64,000 bases of DNA from Branchinecta lynchi (Eukaryota; Arthropoda; Branchiopoda; Anostraca; Branchinectidae). This document shows positions 1 to 64,000 of the stretch, piece after piece; the stretch's first letter is position 1, and every line of letters begins with the position of its first letter. Position numbers and translations under genes: made by a program. A model generated the notes under the pieces. It was not told the DNA's origin. It did no database searches and worked only from the letters and a program-made list of their open reading frames with translations. The stretch is from NCBI GenBank assembly GCA_023053575.1, contig JAKZAP010000007.1, forward strand, positions 13,173,508 through 13,237,507. Direction: 5' to 3'.

Positions 1-392
1 AGAAATCCCAATACGATCCGGCCAGCGCTGTACAGGATTTGAATGAATTGCGCTTTTTGTCTTGGAGTCTGCATGTGCAAACCTCCAGAAACGAACAACC
101 CTATTTTGAAAAATGTGACGCTTAGGAGAAGAATGCTCTCCGTGGCCATGTTCAAGTATGGTTCATTGTTCAGGTGTCCTTTAAAGACTTCTCGACTGAA
201 CATTAGAGTTAGCACCCTGCGGGAGGAATTGGCTGGGGTACAGGCTTGTTCCAATTATAAAGTACCTTAGCAAGCGTTGTCATTCAATAAACCAGATTGT
301 CTCTGATTTATAAGAATTACTTTGGTTTTTATAAGATTTTTCAGTTTCAGGCCTTAGAGAAAGTTTGGATCCTAAAATCCATTCTCTTCTAG

Positions 393-54899
<54,507 letters not shown>

Positions 54900-56256
54900 A
54901 TTGGCTTTTGGGGACTCACTTTTTTATGCAAAAGGCTGTGACATTAGTGACTCCAAAAAAGTGAAACTTCATGTGCTGTCTTAACTCATCGTTTGTGGAA
55001 TTGGTGTCCTTGGCTCGTCGTGGGTGACCTGGTCCTCGTCTCTAACAGCTTCGTCCTGTCTCTCAATCAGAGTGAGTTTCTGGTATATTAACTAGTGTGC
55101 TGTTTGGTGATAACCCTAACACCCCTGTACCCTTCAACTAACACAGTACATGTCCTGTTCTCAGCCTTCGCACGTTAGCTAAATCAGATCTGCGAGATAT
55201 AACACTGCATGTCTAAAACCGTAGAGTTAACTGTAGGTAGATACATGAGTCAAATCAATCCGCTAATGGAAGCTGTGCTTCCGCGTAAGACTTAGTGCGT
55301 GCACGCCAACTTATGTACCCGCCTAAGCTGCGCGACGCCTTCAGTCCCACCTGAAGGGAGACATCTGCTGTGGACGGTTCTTCTTTCTGGTCTGGGAGAG
55401 CGAGCTTCACCCCTTGTGATGATTCCAATACTCTTTAACTTCTGCACACTATTCTTCTGTCTCTATCTTTCTTACAGAGTACTTACTCTCCTTGAATCTT
55501 CTCATTCTTCTTTTAAGTTTTTCGAACTCTTTGTATTTTATTTTATTTTGTGAATCCTGGAAGAGATTGTTGGTTTTGGGTTTTCTCTCCTTTTCGTGTT
55601 TGCGGTGATTTTTGTTTTTGCTTTTGGTGCCTGGCAACAAATCGGCTTTAGTCCAACGCTATTCCCAAAGTTGTCCGGTCCATCACAGTATAAGGTAGTC
55701 TGTTTTTTTTGTTATTATATACGTGGGTAGATGTTGTCACCGGTGCGGATGTTCGCAAATTGCCAACTTTTGTGCTCGAGCCGTGACCTTCGTCTGGATT
55801 TGTTTCTGGCGAGGGAGGATGTTGGACTAGAGCATATCTGCCAGGCACAGTCTTGTGGTGGAACGGGGCTGGACTATCTGCTTTGATTTGAGGTTAAAGT
55901 GTGTTAACCTCAGCACCGTTTCTTACCCCGAATACTCCCCTACCTCTCTGTAGTGTACCCCGTCTAACCTATTCGATTTTTCCCTAAGGTCATCGGGGGT
56001 GAATTGCAAGAGCGTTTGATACCTGTACCTTACAGCAAAAGTACCACGGATCAAGCTGTAAGACCAGTTTTGAATGTGCTGCATGGTTCGGCATCAGCAA
56101 CTTTACCGTCATTTGGTTTTCTACTAATTATGCATGCACAGATCTCCATCCGAACCTTCGACCTAAACGAACCATGGGCATAGTATAGTTGCAAGACGAG
56201 TCCTAAGGCCGATCAACCCAGATTTGTATATCCTGCCAAACTTGTCATAAAATAAA
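54900..56256 (+). other. Probable PMCA 3' UTR and downstream DNA
   Basis: No further coding sequence is recognisable. The first AATAAA I find after the stop is at 56251-56256, about 1.35 kb downstream. It is a possible polyadenylation signal, but an A/T-variant signal could be used earlier. Confidence 0.35.
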
Positions 56257-56654
56257 TTATTCCCGTTTCAGACCGTCCCACTTTGAGTTTGACCCAACTT
56301 TTTTTTGCCGATTAGTTTTACAATGCGTACTGAAGCTCCATATACGGCCTCGGTGATTTAATTGCCTCGTTTTATGCGTACCATATTCATGAATGACCAG
56401 TTGCGTATAAATTTCAAGGCCAGTCCCCGATGCGTAGTAACGGTTGTCTTCGTGAAGCACGCCATTTTGTGTCGCTTCCTTGTTAGGGTGATCAGAAAGA
56501 TCCGATCCAGATCCAACCTAAGTGAAAATCCAAGCAAGCGAAAATCGTCATTGCTCGATCCCCAGAAACAAATTTATTGGGAAGAGGAGACCGGGGATGG
56601 TTGACCACTTGCGTCGGAGACTCCATCTCAGTCTGTGAGCTAGCTAGGGCACTA

Positions 56655-58870
56655 GGTCGTTTACAAAGGCTGATTTGTCTGTGATAGTTTTCACATTTTT
56701 AGCTCTCCGAAAGCCCAAGTGACCAGTGACCTGCTGAAGTAAATTTGTTGCTTTTCCTTTTCATGAAAATTTAAACCACCAAAGAAAAGAAAATCAAAAT
56801 AAAAAAATGTTTATTTTGAAAAGAAACATTTACTTCGGAATGTAACTGGAAGAGGTACCCCGATGATGGGTCATTTACAAATGCTAGTTTTTATTGCATT
56901 TGCAGCCTCTGGCTCAAGTGCCATATATCGATCACAATTCCGTCTGTCTGTCGGTCGGTCCGGTTTTTTGTCACACTTTTTCGAGTTAGGTTAATTCCAG
57001 ATGTGCTAGGACAATGAAACTTGGCAGGCGTATCAGGGACCCGACCAAACTAGCCTGGAAATAATCAGTTTCCCGATCCGACCATATGCGGGGTGGAAAC
57101 TTGAAAATTGAGGGCAGTTTGTCACACTTTTTTTAGTCAGGGTACTTCCAGATGTGCTAGGACGATGAAACTTTGCAGGCCTATCAGGGACCCGACCAAA
57201 CAGTTAGAAATGATCAGTTTTCCGATCCGACCATCTCGGGAGGGGGGGTGGTGGAGGGCGGGGGAATCTTGGAAATTGAGTAGTGTGTAACTTTCGAACG
57301 GGTGATCGGATTGGAATGAAACTTAATAACTGAATCGATTACATATCTTTGATGTCCCTTTTAAAGCCTTGACCGGATTCGATAGCTAGGGGGGAGACCG
57401 GAAATTTCAAGAAACGGTTAGAATGGAGGGATCGGAGTGAAACTTGCTGGAAAGAACAAACATCTGCTCTAGATAAATCGTTTAGACAATTGTACTGGAT
57501 CCGGACACTTGGGGGGGGGATGGAGGGTGTTTCCCGGAATTCTGGTAATGGTGGTTTTGGGGCAGGCAGGCAGATCAGGGACTCGATCAAACTGATTTGA
57601 AAATAGAAATTTCGTCGATCTGCCAATTGTGGGGGGAGTGGAGGGAGGGAAATCCAGAATACTGAGTCATGCGTAACTTTGGAATGGGTGATCGGATTCG
57701 AGTGAAATGGATAATTGAACAGAGGACATTTCTCTGGTGATCTTTTTCATATCTAGACCGGATCAGACGACTATTGGGGGGTGTGGGGGGGGAATAACAA
57801 ATAAATTCTCTGGACAAATCATTTACAGAACCGGATTGGCTGTGGTCCGGGCACTGTGGGGGGAGTTGGGGGGGGGGGGCCGGAAATCTCGAGAAACGGT
57901 TAGAATAGAGGGATCGGAGTGAATCTTGCTGGGAAGAACAAACATCTGCTCCAGGTAAATTTTGTACACAATTGGACTGGATCCGGACACTTGGGGGGGG
58001 GGGGCAGAAGTTTCCCGGAAATCCGGTTTTGGGGGAATTTGACGACGAAACCTGGCAGGGATATCAGGTACTCGGTCAAACTGACTTGGAAAAAAAAAAA
58101 ATCCTCGATATGATAATCTTAGGAGGGAAGTTAATCTGGAATATTGAGTCATCCGCAACTTTGGAACGGGTGATCGGATTCTATTGAAATTTTATAATTG
58201 AACAGAGGACATTTCTCTCTGGTGATCTTTTTCATTTCATTTCCGGACCGGATTCGACAATTATTGTTGGGTATACCGCTTATACTGGCGTGATCGGGGT
58301 CGAACTTTGTGGGAATAACAAACAGATGCTCTGGATAAATCATTTACAGAACCGGATTGGCTCCTGGTATTGTGGGTGGAGTTGGGGGTGGGGGCGGGAT
58401 TCCCATGTTCGCGAGTTAATGTACTTCCAGATGAGCTAAAGCGATGAAACTTCGCTGGAATATTAGAGATTCAACAAGATTTGCTTAGAAATCACTGCTT
58501 CCCAAACCCGATTATTCCTAAAAGTACCAATCTTGGCCGCAAAGTAAGACAAATACTTTCAAGCAACATATGCATTTTCATGATCCCCATCATCATTTTT
58601 GCCTCAAGGTTTTTTTTTATTACAAATGAAGTTCTAGCTCCCTTAGAGTGCGCATCTTAACCGCAAACTACATCTACAAAAACATCTTAACTCATGCAAT
58701 TGCCATATGAGCTTACAGCTCTTGTTCTGTAATAGTTCAGATTTTTATCTCTTCGAAAGCCCAAGTGACCAGTGCCCTGCTGGACTAAATTGGTTGCTTT
58801 TCCTTTTCATGAAAATTTAAACCACCAAAGAAAATACAATAAAAAACAATAAACATTTATTTCGAAAAGA
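56655..58870 (+). repeat. Tandem duplication of about 215 bp, second copy interrupted by a Helentron-like insertion
   Basis: Copy 1 (56655-56830) reads GGTCGTTTACAAAGGCT, then TCTGTGATAGTT, then GAAAGCCCAAGTGACCAGTG. Copy 2 begins at 56869 (GGTCATTTACAAATGCTAG), is split at about 56890, and resumes at about 58725 (TCTGTAATAGTT, GAAAGCCCAAGTGACCAGTG) to 58870. Copy 1 thus shows the site without the insertion. Confidence 0.85.
56891..58724 (+). mobile_element. Helentron/pearl-like element copy 6, with local empty site
   Basis: Left end TTATTGCATTTGCAGCC, then CAAGTGCCATATATCGATC and GTCTGTCTGTCGGTCGG; right end TTGCCATATGAGCTTACAG CTCTTG. Two monomer types with G-runs are followed by the AAAGTACCAATC..AAATACTTTC 3' repeat. 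About 1.83 kb, no coding region. Its ends are set by comparison with the uninterrupted repeat copy at 56655. Confidence 0.7.
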
Positions 58871-60260
58871 TCCCTGATGAAAAACAAGTACAGAAAAAAA
58901 AAAAAAAAAATTCTTCCTAAGCCAGTTTACTGGATGAAAAACTAGTACAAAAAAAAAATTCTTCCTAAGCCAGTTTATTTACGACTGTATCTTCAGGAAA
59001 GAAGAACAACCAAAACGGCCGTACGGCCAGTGAGAATAAATTCTGCAAAAATTTTCAGCGAGTCTCCAGCTATCGGCCGAGGAAAAACTGACCACGTATT
59101 GAAAGTTCACTTCACAGAATAGTAACACAAACCCCCAAAGCCATCCTATCGTGGTGGCAAACCACCCCCCATCTCTTCTTCAAACTTCCTCCGTGCATAT
59201 CTCTTACGTGACACAGCGAATATAGTTGTTTTACAAACAAAGCAAAACAAAATAGAAAATTAATAAAAATAGTTTTATTTCCCATTATATTGCACAAATG
59301 TACAAAAAGACGGAGTAATCAGATAAAGAAGAAGAAAAAGAACAAAGAAAGAAAGGAAAAAAGAACGTTACTATCAACAGCAATAATGGAAAGAATGCAA
59401 GAAACTTAAAAAGAAAACAACACACCGTTTCCAGTACCGTTTTGGGATCCCAGAACTTAAGTGGCAGGTTTCTTTGGTGTGAGGTGTGAGGATTCTTTGG
59501 GTCGAGAGTAAGGTCGAGTTCGTAGATGGGCTCTGTAGACCTACATTTAGGGGTGGGGGAGTTGGTTTAAATTAAGGGGCAACTATTTTGAAACATATAA
59601 TGTGATAGTCGATTAAGGGGTACGAAGACATGCTGAACACGATGATGAAAACCATTTTATCATCGGACAAGGAGTTCGCCCGGAATCCGGCCAAAACCGG
59701 AAAGTTCGTTGAAAGTCAAAGTTTTATTTGAAGTTGATCAGATGTGCGATTTAGGGGTAAGAAAACATGCTGAACAATCATGTGAACAGTATTTTCTACC
59801 CGGACAGCTTGTTCTCCCGGAATCAGGCAAAAAACAGAAAATTTGTTAAAAGTAAAAGTTGTATTTGAAGTTGATTGGATGGCAGATTTAGGTGTAAGAA
59901 GAGACGCTGAATCTGTATATGACAATCTTTTTGTTTTACCGGGACATATATTTCGTTTCCAATCCGGTTGAAACCGGATTTTCTGAGAAGTTAAAGTTTT
60001 ACTTGAAGTTGATTAGATGTTCTTTATATGGATAAGGAGATACGCAGAATTCGTTTCTGAACTTTTTTTTTTTTTTTTTCTGGAAAAGTTTGGTAGTTCG
60101 TTCCCAATTGTCTGCATCAAATATTAGATCTTTGGGATCCCATCGAAACCGTTGGTCTTGTTATTATCTGAATGAAAACGAACTGTGGAATTGTTTCGGC
60201 TTTGGAATCAGCAACCGACCTGGTGGACGAAAGTTTGCAATCTTATACCAGATATGTCTG
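58871..60260. other. Non-coding stretch with A-rich repeats
   Basis: Contains a short tandem repeat (GATGAAAAACAAGTACAG and GATGAAAAACTAGTACAA, then TTCTTCCTAAGCCAGTTTA twice, about 58880-58980). Between 59640 and 60010 there are three degenerate units of about 120 bp with AAAGTT(T/G)TA(T/C)TTGAAGTTGAT. No gene is recognisable. Confidence 0.6.
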
Positions 60261-61543
60261 ACTTCCTAAAAACTGTTACCCACATCTTTGTGACATGTAC
60301 AAAAACTAAACGAATGGGCGGAATGGGATGCAAGTTGGAGAAAACCGAGTTCATGCGGCCTAGATTCGTTATTTGGCGTCCGGACCGGATCCGACCACGG
60401 TAGGAGGAGGTTGAAAAGGGAACCGGAAATTGGCAGATTTTTGTCGATTCGAGTCATACTTGCTGGACGGGAAGAGGAGATGTCAGATATGCGAGGTTTA
60501 CATGTCCTTGTCGCATTCAACCACAGTGGGGGGGAGGGGAGTTAGAGGGAGAGTCCCGGAAATTTTGTTGCTCGCTTAGTGGTCAAGCGAGTGGAGCGAT
60601 TTGACTGAAACTTGGATAGTAGTGAGGACGTGTACCGTAAATGACATATTTTAGGATCCGGACCTGATGCGAGCACAGTGGGGAGGGGGGGGGTGACCTT
60701 GATTAGGGGTACGCGGTACTGAAATGGTTGGGAACCACTCTGCTAGGACAATGAAACATGGTAGGCTTACCAAAGGCCCCCATAGATCGACTTGGGCATA
60801 GTCACTTCCCCGATCCAATCATCGTGTGTGTGTGGGGGGAGGGGGTCGAAATCTTTGTTCATGCATAACTTTCGAGCGGGTGATCGGCTCCGAATGAAAC
60901 TTTATAATTGACAAGAGCACATGTCTTTGATGTTCCGTTTCAAGTTACTGTGAGAGGAGTTGAGGGGTGGGAAATCATGACAGTTTAGACTGGAGGGATC
61001 GGGATTGATCAAAAACTTGTTGGAAAGATCAAATAAATCTTCCTAGGTAAATCATTTACACCCGGAATGGATCCGGGCAATGCTTACTACAATTTTTTAC
61101 TTACAAACGAATTCTCAACATCCTAACCGCAAAGAAAAAATATACTTTTGAGCAAGTGATACATTTTCGTTATTCCCAAGAGCCCTTTATCCCCAAGAGC
61201 CCTTGGTCATCTTTTCCTGAGGGTGTTGCTTACAAATGAATTTCTATCTAGCTTAAAGTGCGTATCTTAACCACATCCCCACTCACAATGGCCGGTGATC
61301 GTTCTTGCCTCAAGGGTTTTGCTTGCAAATAAATTCTTAGCCCCGTGAAGTAAGCATCATAACCGAAAAGTGCAAAATAATACTTTTGACCAAACGATAC
61401 ATTATCACGATCCCCAGTCATGGTCATTGGTGCCTCGAGGGATTTGCTTACGAATGATTACAATAAACCTAAGAATTTACAAATCCCCACTTTCATCGTC
61501 TGACCTAACCTTGCAAGTGCCACATGAGGTTCTAGCTCTTGTT
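60260..61543 (+). mobile_element. Helentron/pearl-like element, 5'-truncated copy
   Basis: Right end TTGCAAGTGCCACATGAGG TTCTAGCTCTTG. The body shares AACGAATGGGCGGAATGGGA and GGCCTAGATTCGTTATTTGG with the copy at 46.1-46.2 kb, and the AAATACTTTTGACCAAACGA 3' repeat with other copies. The left terminus is not found. Confidence 0.55.
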
Positions 61544-64000
61544 CTGAGTACATAACGTGCATTCGGAAACCCAGCGTCTTGATGTTTTGGCATGTTTTTT
61601 TCGTCTCTCTCTTACCCCTCTCTTGACTCCTTCAACTTTCGACTGATTGTTAGAACCTGTTTTGAATGAGAAACAGTAGATCAATATTATGTGGGCGGTT
61701 CATTGGGTCGCCGCATTGCGACACTAGCACCTTAATTCTAGGTACAGAAAGCTAGCAACCACGACCCCGATTTGTGTACGACGATATCCTGTGCCCGATC
61801 ATTTACAGGTTGACCGTATTGACAGGTTAAGACGGTCAATAATAATAAGGGATATTTTGGCACATAAGCGAAAATAATCTAGGCTAGGGCTGGAAACCTC
61901 AACATGCAGTGGATATCTCGCATTTTTTTTTTTAATTGAACGTCGCTTTGTTCTGTTTTTTAAGTTATTGCACAGTGCCATCCTTATATTACGTCTGCAA
62001 TTGAAGCATATAATGCATGCAGTAATTGGGATGTTTTGTAATACAACCTTGTTCGTAACAGCTTTTGCTTGTATGAAGTATAGCTTGATGGTATATACGC
62101 TCGTTCTGGCATTATCCGTATACTGCTCATTGCGAACATTGCTTGCTGTTTTGACCGTTCCTCGCTCTGTAATGTGCTAGTCTATGTTTTTGGCTGCTAC
62201 CGCCACGTCTAACTGGTCCAGGTATGACTAGCCAACTTTTTGGCAAGGAGGGGTCAGTTATGAAGTTCACTGGCCCGATTACCGCAAATTACGTCGACTT
62301 GCTCAGCATCTCCGTGTCAGAATGGGATTCCTTCTCAGATGTTTACCCACAGCCCAATTGGGCTTTTGCTGTATATTATTATACTGTAGGGTTCAGGCTA
62401 CCAAGCGTGAGTGACATGTTTGCCGCCATGCTTCGGTCGATGAACTTTGAAAAAAAGAAGCTAAAGTGCCTTCTTGCGTAGCGCCAGCCGGTTCTGTTAA
62501 TGTTGATCATCCGCAGGATAAAATGGGCGCAGTTACCCCTGTACGTGATCGATAGCCATCTTGTCCTTGATGTACGTTTTTGGGCAAGGCAAGTTGCTGC
62601 AGTATCCCCATTGCGTGTCTAGAACCCGAATGTTCTGTTCCGGAAAATTAAACTCTGGAACGGGGCGGAAAACGTTTAAATTCCTTAGCTCGTATTTGGA
62701 TTTTGTATCAGAATCCGCGGAGTGAATTCACGTCATCGGTCTGAAGCGGTTGCGTCTTTTTTATGCGCGGCGAATCTCCAGGGGCATAGCGAAAACGGCT
62801 CTTTGGGGAAATTCTGTAGCAGAAAAGGATATCAGTACTGATAGGACGTAGTGCAGGGTTAACGGAAGAATTTGTGACTTAGTAACTTAGTGCTCGTGAG
62901 TGCTTTGCTTTTTCACTTGTAAAAGTTCTAGTTGTCCATACGGTTCCTAGACAGGTGTCCCTTTGTCTGTGCCGCCAGTTCGCAACAAAGGGAGGCGGTC
63001 CGTAGTTTTAAGATCATGGTTTAAGGGGCTTCGTTCATTATCCCTGAGACCCTAGCATCTCGTTGGGGTTTCCCACCTCAATGAGATGAAAGCCCAGTTT
63101 AGCCTATGGGATGCAAATGTCAAGTTGGTCTAAGGGATTAAAGTTCTTCCATTATCTAGATTCGAGTCGTTAACGCGTTTCGTGGGGGCGCCGACTCTGC
63201 TTACTTAGAAATGGCTGCTTCCAAGAATCCGATAGTTGCGGCTCACTTGCTACGGCAGACGTCGAAGCGCCTCTCAACACAGTCCTCCATAGAGTATGCT
63301 GATGCCGAAGCGGCCCCACCCATAGATGTCCTGCCGTCTCGAAGTCATACCGAAACTGCCGTTTAGAAACAGACGCGCGGCATGTGGCGCAAGCTAGTGA
63401 AGTTAAAGTACTGTTCCTACCGATTGTGGTGGCGTTTACGAATGCATAGACAACTGTTGCTAATTTTCTGTTTTGTTTTAGTCATGGTGCTTTTATGTGT
63501 ACATAGTTCATTTGACAAAAGCAATACGATGAGTATGTGAAGGCACATTATCGGAGTGATCCCATTACTCCTGCGGCGAATGATGTTTGCAGCTTTGAAA
63601 TTCTTCTTTCTCTTGTTACGTGTGGAACTATCGATATTTCTGCCTCTGTTAGAACAAAGCTGGAATCGCCCTTGGAACGACATGGAAATTTCGCATCTTT
63701 ATGTTTTTACCGTAGATATTCACTGATTGTCAGAATCCAGTTTGGAATGAATGTGTTTTTATTGCTGGCTGAATACTGTAGATACCATTTATCTGTATCA
63801 CGATGTGTAGCAAATTCCGTGTCGCTCCTATGCGTTTCTAACATAGTCATCGGTGTTACAAAGAATTTTTGCGTAGTCTATTTTCGCGAGGGCTGCAGAG
63901 CTCGTCGCCTTGTTGATTCGTGCCCCTTGAGTTGTCTGGGGGCTCACATGTTTTCTGATTGTTATGAAGACATACTGTTTGTGCTTAACTTCTCCGCGCA
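61544..64000. other. Downstream DNA without recognisable genes
   Basis: Several short open frames (the longest 88 codons) show no familiar motif, no paired splice sites and no repeat structure I can identify. I see nothing definite here. Confidence 0.5.

Noticed and set aside
42..392. Search for an upstream PMCA exon (end of M2 loop) at the left edge
   Set aside because: No frame encodes the conserved residues that should precede M3; this stretch is intron.
62224..62481. 85-codon frame near the right edge
   Set aside because: No recognised motif, no splice or promoter context; cannot be separated from chance.

Overview
The window is eukaryotic, from an animal. Its one recognisable host gene is the 3' part of a plasma-membrane calcium pump (PMCA/ATP2B family, P-type Ca2+-ATPase) on the + strand. 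Fourteen exons, at 393-595 through 54483-54899, join in frame without a break. They encode 886 residues, from transmembrane segment M3 to the stop codon. Exons for the cytosolic N-terminus, M1, M2 and most of the actuator domain (about 330 residues by family length) must lie upstream of position 1. Every junction is GT-AG except the first intron, which is GC-AG. The protein reads like a protostome PMCA, but the species cannot be named from this window.

The introns are long (1.1-12.1 kb) and packed with transposons. Recognisable are: 5'-truncated LINE copies (6.3, 12.1, 13.6-15.4, 33.5-35.1 and 47.3 kb); a 1.5-kb remnant with the termini of a Maverick/Polinton element (160-bp inverted repeats, exact 6-bp target duplication, possible DNA-polymerase fragment) at 27381-28898; at least four families of short inverted-repeat elements (hAT-type with 8-bp duplications, a TA-duplicating palindromic family with six copies, and others); and eight copies or pieces of a Helentron/'pearl'-like family that carries internal tandem repeats. 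One of the last is a 2.2-kb copy with seven 281-bp monomers, inserted inside a hAT-type element. Many elements are nested.

Region by region: 1-392 intron; 393-19339 exons 1-3 with two very large introns (LINEs, satellite array); 19340-26638 intron 3 (MITEs, an assembly gap, a Helentron-like copy); 26639-32311 exons 4-6, with the Polinton remnant between exons 4 and 5; 32312-43844 exons 7-11 (catalytic hinge and M5-M9); 43845-54899 exons 12-14 (M10, calmodulin-binding autoinhibitory region, PDZ-ligand tail); 54900-64000 downstream DNA with no gene I can support, holding two more Helentron-like copies.

The most unusual points in the gene concern its regulatory tail. The acceptor of exon 13 is duplicated in an 85-bp tandem repeat whose upstream copy would give an immediate in-frame stop. 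Exon 14 has two in-frame acceptors 18 bp apart, one of which would add six residues inside the calmodulin-binding helix. Functional statements about the pump rest on knowledge of the family; splice choices and transposon classification are inferences from the sequence.
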